In this document: positions 25,520 to 34,986 of the stretch, piece after piece
How positions within the stretch are numbered: position 1 is the stretch's first letter
Layout of the letters: every line of letters starts with the position of its first letter
DNA from: a candidate division KSB1 bacterium
GTDB lineage: Bacteria > Zhuqueibacterota > Zhuqueibacteria > Residuimicrobiales > Krinioviventaceae
Length of the DNA: 64,000 nt
Assembly (NCBI GenBank): GCA_034521575.1
Contig: JAXHMJ010000005.1
Span: 310,001 to 374,000, forward strand
Direction of reading: 5' to 3'
Notes under the pieces: model-generated
Databases searched by the model: none
Told to the model about the DNA's origin: nothing
The model's input: only the letters and a program-made list of their open reading frames with translations
Translations under genes and position numbers: made by a program

Positions 25520-28312
25520 ATGAATACCAATGCTTTCAAATCCGTTCTCCTATTTGTTCTCATGTCCGTTTTTTTTGCCTGTCAGCAAACTCCGGTACAC
25601 CGGCAGAGTCTCGACCTTGCCGGAGAATGGCAATTCCGCATGGACACCTCGAATGTCGGCATTCAGCAACAATGGTATCTGCAGGAACTGACTGATACCA
25701 TTGAACTGCCGGGCACCATGGACCGAAATCAAAAAGGATTTGCGAACACAGATACGACCACCGCGCATCTGAATCGACTTTACACATACAAAGGACCCGC
25801 CTGGTACCGAAAAACCGTTAATATCCCCGAGGAATTTGCGGACAAACACATCCAACTGATTCTGGAGCGCACAAAAGCTGCTAAAATCTGGATCGATGAT
25901 CAATATATCGGCGAATCGCATTTGCTGCAGTCGCCGCAGCGCTATGATGTATCGGCACACCTGTCCCCCGGCGAGCATAGCATCAGCATCCGCGTTAACA
26001 ATGATCTGAAACTGACGCCCTACGGCAATGTGCATATCTATACAGACGACACCCAGACCAACTGGAACGGCATCATCGGGGATATCAAACTTGAGGCCTC
26101 CCCTCTGACCCGCATCTCTAATCTGCAGATTTTCCCCGACATTGACAATCGTAACATCAAGGTGCGCCTCGGTATTGTCAATGATCTGAATCTGGATTCT
26201 CTCGACATCTTCCTCCAGGTTGTACGCCTCCGGGACGGCAAATCCAAAAAACTGAAATCCGCGCGCTATCATATAGCCTGCGATTCGGTTATCGAGTGCG
26301 ACTACAATCTCGGCAAACAGCTGCAACTCTGGGATGACTACCAGCAGCCAAGATACACCCTGACCGCGGTGCTGAATCAGGGGCTGGACGCGGTATCCGC
26401 GCCGTTCGGCATGCGTTCTTTTAAAGCCGGCGACAATCAGTTCCGCATCAACGGACGCAGCACGTTTCTGCGCGGCAAGCATGACGCCTGCGTGTTTCCA
26501 CTCACCGGCCATCCGCCTATGGACGTTGACGGCTGGAAGCGGGTATACGACATTGCCAAATCCTACGGCATCAATCACTACCGCTTTCACAGCTACTGTC
26601 CGCCGGAAGCGGCATTTACTGCCGCGGACGAGCTGGGCATTTTCCTGCAGCCGGAGCTGCCGTTTTGGGGCGGACTGGAATCGGACAGCGTGGCCGCCAA
26701 ACTGCAGGCAGAGGGGCTGGCCATGTTGAAAGAATACGCCAATCACCCGTCATTCGTCATGTTGGGTCCCGGCAATGAAATCTGGAGCGGTCATAACCGG
26801 GTGGAAGACATGATCAATACTCTAAAAACATATGACAGTCGGCCGCTGTACAGCATGGGCGCCAACAACAATATCGGCTATGTGGGACCGCGCGACGGTT
26901 CCGAGTTTTTCATCGCTGCACGCACACCATCGGACGGCGACACCCTGCTGACGCATACGCGCCTCGCTCACGGATTCGTCGATTCCCCGCAGGGCGGTAT
27001 CCTGAATTCACAGGAACCGTCTACAACGGTCAATTACGACTATCCGGTTGAACAAATTGATGTCCCGTTGATCAGTCACGAAATCGGCCAGTACCAGATT
27101 TACCCGGATTATGACGAAATCGACAAATACACCGGTGTGGTGCGCGCCTGGAATCTAATGGTGTTCCGCAATCGCCTGAAACAAGCGGGCATGCTGGATC
27201 AGAACTTTGACTTTCACCTGGCGTCCGGCGCCTGGTCGGCACGCTGCTACAAAGCGGAAATGGAAGCCGCCCTGCGCACAAGCAAATTTGCCGGATTCCA
27301 GTTGCTCGATCTGCAGGATTTTCCCGGACAGGGCACGGCGCTGGTCGGGATTCTGGACGCATTCATGGACAGCAAAGACGTGGTGGAACGCAAAACCTGG
27401 CTGCAGTCGTGTAACGACGTGACTCTGCTGCTGGAATTCCCGCGCTACTGCTGGCAGTCCGACGAATCGTTTCAGGCCACCCTCAAAATCGCCAATTATT
27501 CCAACCGCGCTTTGGTTGACGATATCACCTGGAGCATTGGAGACCAGCACGGCAATATCATTCATGCCGGTACTTTTGAGAATTTGAACATCCCGCACGG
27601 TGGACTGCATATTGCAGGCAGGCTTGAGACCCGCCTGGATCAGGTTGAACAGGCGGACAAACTCAGCATCCGGATGGCGTGTGTCAAGAACCGGTACTCT
27701 AACATCTATCCCATCTGGGTCTATCCGGTTACGGATAAACAAATTCCGCATCAGGACATCACGGTTGCCGAACAGCTGAACGAGTCGGTTCTAAACAAAC
27801 TCGAACAGGGTGACAAGGTGCTGCTGTTTCCCGAACACAAATCCGTTGCGGACAAGAGTGTCGGCGGGTTGTTTCACCCGGATTTCTGGAATTACGGCAT
27901 GTTCAAATCGATCAGCGAATCCGTGAACAAACCGGTTTCACCCGGCACTTTGAGTCTGCTGATGGACCCCGATCATCCTCTGTTCAGCAGTTTCCCGACC
28001 GAGTTTCACACCAACTGGCAATGGTGGTCGATTATCCGCGCCGGACGGCCGCTGATATTGGACGATACACCGCATGATTATCGTCCGCTTGTGCAGATGA
28101 TCGACAATCTGCAGCGCAATCACAAACTGGGATTCATCTTTGAATTCGCAGTGGGAAAAGGCAAACTGCTCGTCTGTATGTCGCGGTTAAACGAAATTTC
28201 CCACAAACCGGAAGCCGACCAGCTGTACAAATCCATTGTGCGCTATATGCAGTCCGAAGCATTTGCGCCGGAATACACCGCGGACAGGGCATTGTTAAAA
28301 AATCTGCTATAG
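25520..28312 (+). CDS. Glycoside hydrolase family 2 lipoprotein
   Basis: A 930-residue protein with a lipoprotein signal (hydrophobic 8-20, lipobox FFAC). Domains in order: jelly-roll sugar-binding (about 30-200, LDLAGEWQF...WYRKTVNIPEEF), Ig-like (about 205-315), then a TIM barrel (about 320-620). The acid/base Glu is in GPGNEIWSG (about residue 416) and a likely nucleophile in LISHEIGQYQ (about 521). A large C-terminal β-rich region (about 630-930) follows. Probably acts at the cell surface on β-linked sugars; substrate undefined. Next downstream is a GH3 enzyme, giving a small glycan-degradation block. Confidence 0.87.
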   Translation: MNTNAFKSVLLFVLMSVFFACQQTPVHRQSLDLAGEWQFRMDTSNVGIQQQWYLQELTDTIELPGTMDRNQKGFANTDTTTAHLNRLYTYKGPAWYRKTVNIPEEFADKHIQLILERTKAAKIWIDDQYIGESHLLQSPQRYDVSAHLSPGEHSISIRVNNDLKLTPYGNVHIYTDDTQTNWNGIIGDIKLEASPLTRISNLQIFPDIDNRNIKVRLGIVNDLNLDSLDIFLQVVRLRDGKSKKLKSARYHIACDSVIECDYNLGKQLQLWDDYQQPRYTLTAVLNQGLDAVSAPFGMRSFKAGDNQFRINGRSTFLRGKHDACVFPLTGHPPMDVDGWKRVYDIAKSYGINHYRFHSYCPPEAAFTAADELGIFLQPELPFWGGLESDSVAAKLQAEGLAMLKEYANHPSFVMLGPGNEIWSGHNRVEDMINTLKTYDSRPLYSMGANNNIGYVGPRDGSEFFIAARTPSDGDTLLTHTRLAHGFVDSPQGGILNSQEPSTTVNYDYPVEQIDVPLISHEIGQYQIYPDYDEIDKYTGVVRAWNLMVFRNRLKQAGMLDQNFDFHLASGAWSARCYKAEMEAALRTSKFAGFQLLDLQDFPGQGTALVGILDAFMDSKDVVERKTWLQSCNDVTLLLEFPRYCWQSDESFQATLKIANYSNRALVDDITWSIGDQHGNIIHAGTFENLNIPHGGLHIAGRLETRLDQVEQADKLSIRMACVKNRYSNIYPIWVYPVTDKQIPHQDITVAEQLNESVLNKLEQGDKVLLFPEHKSVADKSVGGLFHPDFWNYGMFKSISESVNKPVSPGTLSLLMDPDHPLFSSFPTEFHTNWQWWSIIRAGRPLILDDTPHDYRPLVQMIDNLQRNHKLGFIFEFAVGKGKLLVCMSRLNEISHKPEADQLYKSIVRYMQSEAFAPEYTADRALLKNLL

Positions 28313-28498
28313 CATGTCATTTTCATAAAAAGGAACCCGCATCCAAATACACTGAACAACGATTGACAGGCAAAACGTAAAACCGGCAGCACACGGATGA
28401 TTCTGTCAGACTCTTGCAGAATGCCGGTGATCAAATTACAAACAAACTTTTTTTAAATTTATAAGCTATTATTATTATATATTTTAAACAACTCGCAA

Positions 28499-28524
28499 AC
28501 AGTACGTACTACAGTACATACTGT
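28499..28524. promoter_or_regulatory. 26-bp near-perfect palindrome, candidate operator
   Basis: From ACAGTACGTACT to ACAGTACATACTGT the sequence is its own reverse complement except at four positions (two symmetric mismatched pairs). It lies about 75 bases upstream of the NagZ-like start, after an AT-rich stretch (28455-28490), a typical repressor-operator position. The regulator is not identified. Confidence 0.5.
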
Positions 28525-28598
28525 TTTCAACTGTTGCAGCGTTAAATCTGCAGATCATGTATAGCGGCATGGGAGAATATGATGTACAGGAAGCGTTT

Positions 28599-29840
28599 AT
28601 GAAGATCACTTTTCTCGGGATGGGCCTGATGCTGTTTTTATGTTTCGTATCAGCAGGCGTTCCCGCGTACACAGAACAGCAAATCGGCCGGATGCTCATC
28701 ATCGGATTCCGGGGCACGAGTATCCAGGACACATCTTATATCACCAGGGTCATCAGAGACCTGAACATCGGCGGCGTGGTGCTCTATGATTACGACGTGC
28801 CGTCGCAAAGCCACCCGCGCAATATCATTGATTCAACCCAGGTGGCGCTGCTGACACGCGGATTGAAACGCCTGTCTCCTTCTCTGCTCATTGCCGTGGA
28901 TGCCGAAGGCGGTCAGGTGAACCGGTTGAAACCGCAATACGGCTTTGCTGAAATACCCGGTCATCAAAAACTGGGGCAGCTCAATGACCCGGACTCGACC
29001 CGCGCAGCAGCCGCCCGATTGGCGGAACAGCTGTCCGGGCTGGGGATCAATACCAATTTTGCGCCGGTCGTGGATGTCAATCGCAACCCGGACAATCCCA
29101 TTATTGCGGGAAAAGGACGGTCTTTCTCGGATAACCCGGACACGGTGGTGCAGCATGCCGGAGCCTTTATCCGGGCGCATCGGCGTCACGGCATTCTGAC
29201 CGCTCTGAAGCACTTTCCGGGGCACGGCAGTTCCGCCGGCGATACGCATATTGGTCTGGTCGACGTTACAGACACCTACAGTCGCATTGAACTGCAGCCG
29301 TTCCGTGAGCTTGTTCAGGCCGGACTGGCGGATATGATCATGACCGCGCATATTATGAACCGGGACATTGATCCGGTTTATCCGGTCACAGTGTCGCGGC
29401 ATTATATTCAACCGCTGCTGCGGGAGCAGTACGGTTTTAACGGCGTTGTGGTATCGGATGACATGCAAATGGGCGCGATGACCGGGCATTTTACGTTCAA
29501 AGAATCGGTGATCCGCGCTGTGAATGCCGGCTGTGATATGCTGATCATTTCCAACAATGCCGGTACATACAATGAGCAGGCGCCGTACACTGCTGTACAG
29601 ATCATAAAACACGCATTGAATACCGGGAAGATTGCCCCGGAACAAATTAAAGAGTCGCTTTTCCGGATTCATAAATTAAAAACAGGCTTGCCGCCGGACA
29701 CCTATTTAAAAATGCAGAGATTCAGGAAAGCGTTAAATCACGTCCGAACCGGAGCACAGGAAACAATAGTTTCCGGTGTAAACGTTCATGCTTTGCATTT
29801 GACAATAGAGTTATGTATTTTTAATTTTCACATGACTTGA
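28599..29840 (+). CDS. GH3 β-N-acetylhexosaminidase (NagZ-like)
   Basis: About 413 residues. A signal peptide (LMLFLCFVSAGVPA) precedes a GH3 TIM barrel. AVDAEGGQVNRL, the FAPVVDVNRNPDNPII block and KHFPGHGSS (catalytic His loop) are classical NagZ features, and VVVSDDMQMGAMT gives the nucleophile Asp. It hydrolyses β-linked N-acetylglucosamine from glycans, here with an export signal unlike cytosolic NagZ, which suggests digestion of external or periplasmic glycans. ATG at 28599 chosen because AGGAAG lies five bases upstream and the signal peptide starts there; the upstream ATG at 28557 would spoil it. Confidence 0.9.
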   Translation: MKITFLGMGLMLFLCFVSAGVPAYTEQQIGRMLIIGFRGTSIQDTSYITRVIRDLNIGGVVLYDYDVPSQSHPRNIIDSTQVALLTRGLKRLSPSLLIAVDAEGGQVNRLKPQYGFAEIPGHQKLGQLNDPDSTRAAAARLAEQLSGLGINTNFAPVVDVNRNPDNPIIAGKGRSFSDNPDTVVQHAGAFIRAHRRHGILTALKHFPGHGSSAGDTHIGLVDVTDTYSRIELQPFRELVQAGLADMIMTAHIMNRDIDPVYPVTVSRHYIQPLLREQYGFNGVVVSDDMQMGAMTGHFTFKESVIRAVNAGCDMLIISNNAGTYNEQAPYTAVQIIKHALNTGKIAPEQIKESLFRIHKLKTGLPPDTYLKMQRFRKALNHVRTGAQETIVSGVNVHALHLTIELCIFNFHMT

Positions 29841-29980
29841 ATTCAATGAGGCAAAATTCCTGGCGTTCAAATCCAGATATTACCGCTCAGACCTTAAACA
29901 AAAGAATTTTTATAACGGGCCGATAAAATCAATATTGAATGAGCCAATCATCTGTTTTAAACATATCAAGGAGACCACTG

Positions 29981-31654
29981 TTGAAAACGAAATTATTATT
30001 TCTAGCCCTCCTGTGCCTTGCTACTCTGGTATTGGCACAGGACATGCAGCCGCCGGTCCAGGCGCCGTTCACCAAACTGGACCTGTACTGTGTCAATGAC
30101 TGGTGGAATGTTGCGGAAAAAATGGCAGATGATCCACAGCGCATTATCGATGTTGATGTGCCGCGCGATGAGGTTATCTGTTTCGGAATCTATACCGTTC
30201 AGAACAACGTCCTCAAACTATCGGCGCAACTCTTTCCCTTATATCCGGACGAAAACCGCGCGGTGAGCCTGGAGCTCAAGCGGGACGGTAAATGGATAAA
30301 AACAGCTACGCAAACGGTGAATGATATCGGCTGGTCGGCTTTGTTCCGTATTGAAAACTGGGACCACACAAAGGATGTACCTTATCGTCTGACACACAAC
30401 AAAGGCTCTGTGTTCGAGGGTCTGATCCGCAAAGATCCGCTGGACAAAACAGAAATCGTTGTGGCGTCCCTGAACTGCAATTCCAACAAGGATCGCGGGC
30501 CTCGCAGCGAGTACATTCGCAATCTAAAACATTTTGATCCGGATTTGCTGTTTTTCAGCGGCGACCAGAGCTATGATCACACCGAGCACACAGCGGCCTG
30601 GTTGTTGTGGGGATTGCATTTCCGCGATATCCTGCGCGACCGTCCCTGTATCACTATTCCGGATGATCATGATATCGGACACGGCAATCTTTGGGGAGAA
30701 GGCGGCAAAACCGCCAGTTCGCCGGCAGGCGATGACGGCGGTTATTTTTATCATTCGGACTATATAAAAATGGTGGAACGCTGCCAGACCTCGCATTTAC
30801 CAGATCCGTATGATCCCACACCCGTCAAACAGGGGATTGGTGTGTACTATACCCATCTGACCGTCGGCGGCGTTGATTTTGCCATTATTGAAGACCGCAA
30901 ATTTAAAACCGGTCCGGCCGGCAAAATCCCGCAAATGGGTCCGCGTCCCGATCATATCCGTGATGTCAATTACGACCCGGCTTCTGTGGACGTGGAAGGG
31001 CTGAATTTGCTGGGCGAACGCCAGTTGACATTCCTGCGAGACTGGGGTCAGAGAGACGGGGTTGAACTGCGGGCTGTGCTGTCTCAAACCGGATTTTGCG
31101 GCGCCGCGCATCGACACGGCAATTTCAAAAACTATCTGCACGCGGATCTGGACTGCAACGGTTGGCCGCAAACCGGACGTAAAAAAGCGCTTCGTCTGAT
31201 CCAAAAAGCCGGCGCCGTGCATCTCGCGGGTGATCAGCATCTGGCCACCCTGGTTCAGCACGGAATCAAGGAATTCCGCGATGGACCATTTGCGTTTATC
31301 GCCCCGGCCATTGTCAATAATTACTACAGCCGCTGGTGGCATCCTCTAAATGAACAGCCGGGTGCCAACCGGGATCCGGATAATCCCTTGCCGTTCACCG
31401 GCGATTATCACGACGGACTGGGCAACAAGATCACCATGCTGGCGTACGCCAATATCGAAGGCGAAACCCGCCGCGACGGATTCGGGCTGATCCGCTTTAA
31501 TAAAACGGACAAAAGCGTCACATTCGAAAGCTGGGACCGCTATGAGGATGTGACAAAACCGGATGCAGAACAAATGCCGGGCTGGCCCCGGACAATACGC
31601 CAGGTTCAAAAGTCGGGCGAACCGGTGGTCTGGAAACTGGATCCGATCAAATAA
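29981..31654 (+). CDS. PhoD-like alkaline phosphatase/phosphodiesterase, TTG start
   Basis: A secreted metallophosphatase of about 557 residues. The TTG at 29981 is preceded by AAGGAG with seven bases spacing and followed by MKTKLLFLALLCLATLVLAQ, a clean signal peptide; the ATG at 29939 lacks a good ribosome-binding site. Motifs: VVASLNCNSNKDRG, LFFSGDQSYDH (Gly-Asp), TIPDDHDIGHGN (Asp-Asp-His-Asp, central to PhoD enzymes), and HLAGDQHLATLVQHG (metal His). Predicted to be periplasmic and to release phosphate from organic esters, probably calcium/iron-dependent as in the family. Confidence 0.85.
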   Translation: MKTKLLFLALLCLATLVLAQDMQPPVQAPFTKLDLYCVNDWWNVAEKMADDPQRIIDVDVPRDEVICFGIYTVQNNVLKLSAQLFPLYPDENRAVSLELKRDGKWIKTATQTVNDIGWSALFRIENWDHTKDVPYRLTHNKGSVFEGLIRKDPLDKTEIVVASLNCNSNKDRGPRSEYIRNLKHFDPDLLFFSGDQSYDHTEHTAAWLLWGLHFRDILRDRPCITIPDDHDIGHGNLWGEGGKTASSPAGDDGGYFYHSDYIKMVERCQTSHLPDPYDPTPVKQGIGVYYTHLTVGGVDFAIIEDRKFKTGPAGKIPQMGPRPDHIRDVNYDPASVDVEGLNLLGERQLTFLRDWGQRDGVELRAVLSQTGFCGAAHRHGNFKNYLHADLDCNGWPQTGRKKALRLIQKAGAVHLAGDQHLATLVQHGIKEFRDGPFAFIAPAIVNNYYSRWWHPLNEQPGANRDPDNPLPFTGDYHDGLGNKITMLAYANIEGETRRDGFGLIRFNKTDKSVTFESWDRYEDVTKPDAEQMPGWPRTIRQVQKSGEPVVWKLDPIK

Positions 31655-31663
31655 GAATGTGGT

Positions 31664-32218
31664 ATGAAAAAACAATGGCCCGTCATATTCATTGCCTTTT
31701 TGATTATTACCGGATTGTATCTGCTGGAGCTGAGCAAGATCCGCAGCAGCGGCAATTCCGACATGGCCACTCTGGATGAACTGGACATCGATAAATCGGC
31801 TGCCGCCTGGGAGCCGTTTTATCGGGTCCGGGCCACGCTCATTGACGGACAATCCGCGCGCTTTTCCATACCCGGGCAGATGAAAAAAGCACAGGGGCAA
31901 TATTACAAGCTCACCGGCGCCTGTGTGTTTTACGGCAACGGCTGTTCACGCAGAGGTGATACGGTAACCGTATCAGAGTTTTATCTACTCCCTTCACTGG
32001 GTCTGGCCAACGCCTGCGTGATCGAACCCGACATTGAGATGCGCTGGACCGTGCGCGTGATGCTCAGTGAGGACTGGATCCTGCACCGCGATGACATGAT
32101 CAACAGTATGGCCCGGGTGAGCGGCACGTTCAGGATCGACACCTCTCACCCGTATGAAGGTGTCTTTTTTCTGGACCAGGCAGCCGCACATCTCATCACA
32201 GACCCGGATACCCTGTAA
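31664..32218 (+). CDS. Membrane-anchored hypothetical protein upstream of a permease
   Basis: A 184-residue protein: N-terminal anchor (about 6-20, VIFIAFLIITGLYLL), then an extracytoplasmic domain. Cysteines occur at GACVFYGNGCSRRGD and LANACVIEP. I do not recognise the family. Its stop overlaps the permease ATG by one base, so it is likely to be a partner of that transporter, perhaps a metal-binding periplasmic subunit. The cysteines are spaced for a disulphide or metal site, not for heme. Confidence 0.65.
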   Translation: MKKQWPVIFIAFLIITGLYLLELSKIRSSGNSDMATLDELDIDKSAAAWEPFYRVRATLIDGQSARFSIPGQMKKAQGQYYKLTGACVFYGNGCSRRGDTVTVSEFYLLPSLGLANACVIEPDIEMRWTVRVMLSEDWILHRDDMINSMARVSGTFRIDTSHPYEGVFFLDQAAAHLITDPDTL

Positions 32219-33426
32219 TGTTCACCACTCTCGTCAATATACTGCTCGAATCCGCACCGTACGTGATCCTGGGATTTTTAATCGCCGGTATCCTGCGATT
32301 CTATGTACCACAGGATATTATGCAACGGCATCTGGGCGGCAGATCGCCCGGCACCTTGCTGAAATCTCTGGGAATGGGTTGTCTTTTGCCGCTGTGCTCC
32401 TGCGGCGCCATTCCCCTGGGCATCGGACTGTACCGCAGCGGCGCCTCGACCGGTAATATGCTGGCATTTATGACGTCTACCCCGGTTCTCTCTCCCATTC
32501 TGATCGCCTTGTCACTCAAGCTGCTGGGTCTCACCCTCACCCTCACCCTGCTGCTTTCCGTCATCACAGGCGGTCTGATCATCGGATTGATCGGCAATCG
32601 ACTTTTTGGTCCGTCAGAGCAGCCTTGTAAAAACAGCGCTACACAACGGCAATATACACCGACAGCCGAAAACGCTCTTTCATCAAAACAGCCGAAAACC
32701 CTGCACACTTTGAAATGGTCCTTTTTAGAACTGGGCGCGGATGTCAGCGTTGATATTTTTATCGGGCTCGCCATGGCTTCGCTGCTGCTCACGTTTCTGC
32801 CATTGGAATGGATTTCGCGCTGGCTGGGTCAACAGGACCTGTACACGCTTGTTTACGTTATTCTGCTGGGACTGCCTGTTTACGCGTGCAGCATCCCGTC
32901 CATTGCCGTGGTCCAGGGTCTGCTGCTGCTCGGCGCCACACCCGGCGCCGCCGTCGCCTATATGATTGCGGGTCCGGCCACCAATCTGGGCGAACTCAAC
33001 GCTATCCGTCGATCCATGGGCGGCAAACCGGCTGTCTTTTACGCTCTGGCGCTGATCGTCATTGCGCTGTCCGCCGGCATGATCACGGATCATCTGGTGT
33101 TTCCGGATTATCAGTATCACGCCTACCGCGTTCAGGGAGAGCTGGTGGTCAGTCAATGCTGTGTGCCGCTGATCTTTGGCGACGGCATTGATTCCGCCGT
33201 CGCCAACCGTACGAGTCCCGTCTGGCACTGGCCGTTTGCCCTTTTGCTGGCTGCGGTGATTTTGTTCGGAATTTTTAAAAAATTGCGTTATTTTTTCATC
33301 AATCCCTGCCTGTCCTGTTCGTGGCGGGCGTACGGCGCAGACGGGGTCTGCGGTTCTAAATGCCATGTGCGCCGAAAATATGAGTTTTTACGCAATTGCG
33401 GTCGTATGTTAAAACGCAGAGATTAA
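32218..33426 (+). CDS. SO_0444-type permease (Cu/Zn efflux-like)
   Basis: A 402-residue membrane protein with about nine helices. The motif GCLLPLCSCGAIPLGIGLYR near residues 55-75 contains CSCG, the hallmark of the permease group often called SO_0444 (DUF318/UPF0718). A second half repeats with GLPVYACSIPSIAVVQGL (ACSIP) and GPATNLGEL. The cytosolic tail has CLSCSWRAYGADGVCGSKC, a cysteine set suited to metal binding. Proposed to export copper, zinc or arsenic-type ions; the substrate here is inference. Overlaps the upstream anchored protein, and is followed by remnant and redox genes. Confidence 0.8.
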   Translation: MFTTLVNILLESAPYVILGFLIAGILRFYVPQDIMQRHLGGRSPGTLLKSLGMGCLLPLCSCGAIPLGIGLYRSGASTGNMLAFMTSTPVLSPILIALSLKLLGLTLTLTLLLSVITGGLIIGLIGNRLFGPSEQPCKNSATQRQYTPTAENALSSKQPKTLHTLKWSFLELGADVSVDIFIGLAMASLLLTFLPLEWISRWLGQQDLYTLVYVILLGLPVYACSIPSIAVVQGLLLLGATPGAAVAYMIAGPATNLGELNAIRRSMGGKPAVFYALALIVIALSAGMITDHLVFPDYQYHAYRVQGELVVSQCCVPLIFGDGIDSAVANRTSPVWHWPFALLLAAVILFGIFKKLRYFFINPCLSCSWRAYGADGVCGSKCHVRRKYEFLRNCGRMLKRRD

Positions 33427-33836
33427 GGCCTTGTGGCGTGCATCTGACCCTGAACTGCGAATGGCAGCATTACAAATGGGGGCCGGTGACGGATGCCAAA
33501 ACCCTGATGGATGAAAACAATTATTTTTATTCCAGAGCCGGGCAATTGTATGAAAAAGAGGTGGACCTTGCGGAGGTTGAACAGGAACTGCGGGCGCAAA
33601 TCGAAACGGCGCTGCAGCAGATTCCGCAGCTCTCCCATTTGTCTTTTCACATGGGGACAAGTGTCGGCAAACCCAGGTACAAGCGTATTGTTAAAAAATT
33701 GTCTACGGAATTTGATCTGCCCATGTATTTGGGACGGCTTTTGCCACCTGCTTTTGGTGCACAATTCGATTTTGAAACAGAGGCTCAACCGTATATTGCA
33801 AAAGTTTTAGACTATGAATCTCACCTTAAAACATGA
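33420..33836 (+). pseudogene. ChbG/HpnK (YdjC) deacetylase fragment
   Basis: Two motifs of the YdjC family are intact: GVHLTLN and HLSFHMGTS, the His regions around the metal, with the intermediate WGPVTDAKTLMDENNYF block. The N-terminal ~90 residues with the catalytic Asp-Asp are missing, the frame instead running into the permease C-terminus, and the last ~100 residues are absent. The fragment begins just before the permease stop and ends ten bases before the next gene, so it looks like the core left after two deletions. Unlikely to be active. Confidence 0.7.
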
Positions 33837-33845
33837 GGACATCCG

Positions 33846-34706
33846 ATGCTGAACAGCAAACACAGGGTTTCTTACCTACAAACCATACGCACGTTTCTTA
33901 AAGTCGGCACCTGCTCGGAAACAGCCTGCCTTATGATCAACCGCGGTTTCGATCAATCCCTGATCCCCGAAGAACAAGCTGCTATGCCGATGGCCGGTGG
34001 TATTCTGCAGCACGGCTATCAATGCGGACTGCTCTGGGGTGCGGCGCTGGCGGCGGGGGCGCGTGCCTATCAGCTCTATGGTGCAGGCCCGGAAGCCGAA
34101 ACTCGTGCCGTCCTGGCGGCGCAGCAGGCTGTAAAAAATTTTCGAACCTGTAATAAGCACAAAACCATCGACTGCGGCGATTTGACCGATCTGGATGAAA
34201 CATCCTCACCGGTAAAACTAATTCAATATTTCCTTCTCAAAGGCGGCGTGGTCAGCTGTTTGCGTATGGCCGGTCGTTATGCGCCGCGCGCCTACACGAC
34301 CATCAACGATTCATTTGCCGAACATCAGATGCCCGTCCACCCTGCTCCGGTCAGCTGCACGGCTGTGTTGTGCAAAAAAGCCGGCGCGACCGAACAGCAG
34401 GCGGTCATGGCATCCGGACTCGCCGGCGGAATCGGTCTGTGCGGCGGTGGATGCGGCGCCCTGGGAGCGGCAATCTGGCTGCTTGCCCTGAGAACCAACA
34501 AAACGGATCAAAAAATGATGTTTAACAGTCCGGAGGCACAAAACATTATGAATACATTTGTAAAATGCACCGGGGCTGAATTTGAATGTTCTGAAATTGT
34601 CGGACGGAAATTTGAGGATATTCAGGATCATGCGATATATCTACAAAACGGGGGCTGTTCTCAGCTTTTAAACGCACTGGCAGATGACCAAGAGTCAAGC
34701 TATTGA
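33846..34706 (+). CDS. C_GCAxxG_C_C family redox protein
   Basis: A 286-residue protein named for its cysteine pattern: CSETACLMINRG near residue 22, YQCGLLWGAALAAG (the GCxxxAxxG-type block, about 58-70), and CGGGCGALG (about 197-205), with several more cysteines. Similar proteins are found next to metal and redox enzymes and may hold an iron-sulphur or metal site; function is unestablished. A ribosome-binding site GAGGA lies upstream of the ATG. Sits at the end of a metal/redox run beginning with the anchored protein and permease. Confidence 0.75.
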   Translation: MLNSKHRVSYLQTIRTFLKVGTCSETACLMINRGFDQSLIPEEQAAMPMAGGILQHGYQCGLLWGAALAAGARAYQLYGAGPEAETRAVLAAQQAVKNFRTCNKHKTIDCGDLTDLDETSSPVKLIQYFLLKGGVVSCLRMAGRYAPRAYTTINDSFAEHQMPVHPAPVSCTAVLCKKAGATEQQAVMASGLAGGIGLCGGGCGALGAAIWLLALRTNKTDQKMMFNSPEAQNIMNTFVKCTGAEFECSEIVGRKFEDIQDHAIYLQNGGCSQLLNALADDQESSY

Positions 34707-34986
34707 AAATTAATGCAATATACCAATCAGAAATATCAGTATCCCAAGCCGCGTTTAAAAGTTTATAGCATGAAATCATAGTGTTCACCGGGACGCATGT
34801 CTCTGATTATCCAACGCCCCGGATAAATATCCGGAGCGATCTGAATCTTTTATGCACAATACCCATCCCGTCCCGGACGGCATATCTATAACAGCAAACA
34901 GGTTCTACTCGAGCATATACTGATTTGGGTAAAAGAACACAATCAACGGACGTGACCGTTTAAACACTTCAACCCTTCAACTGTGT

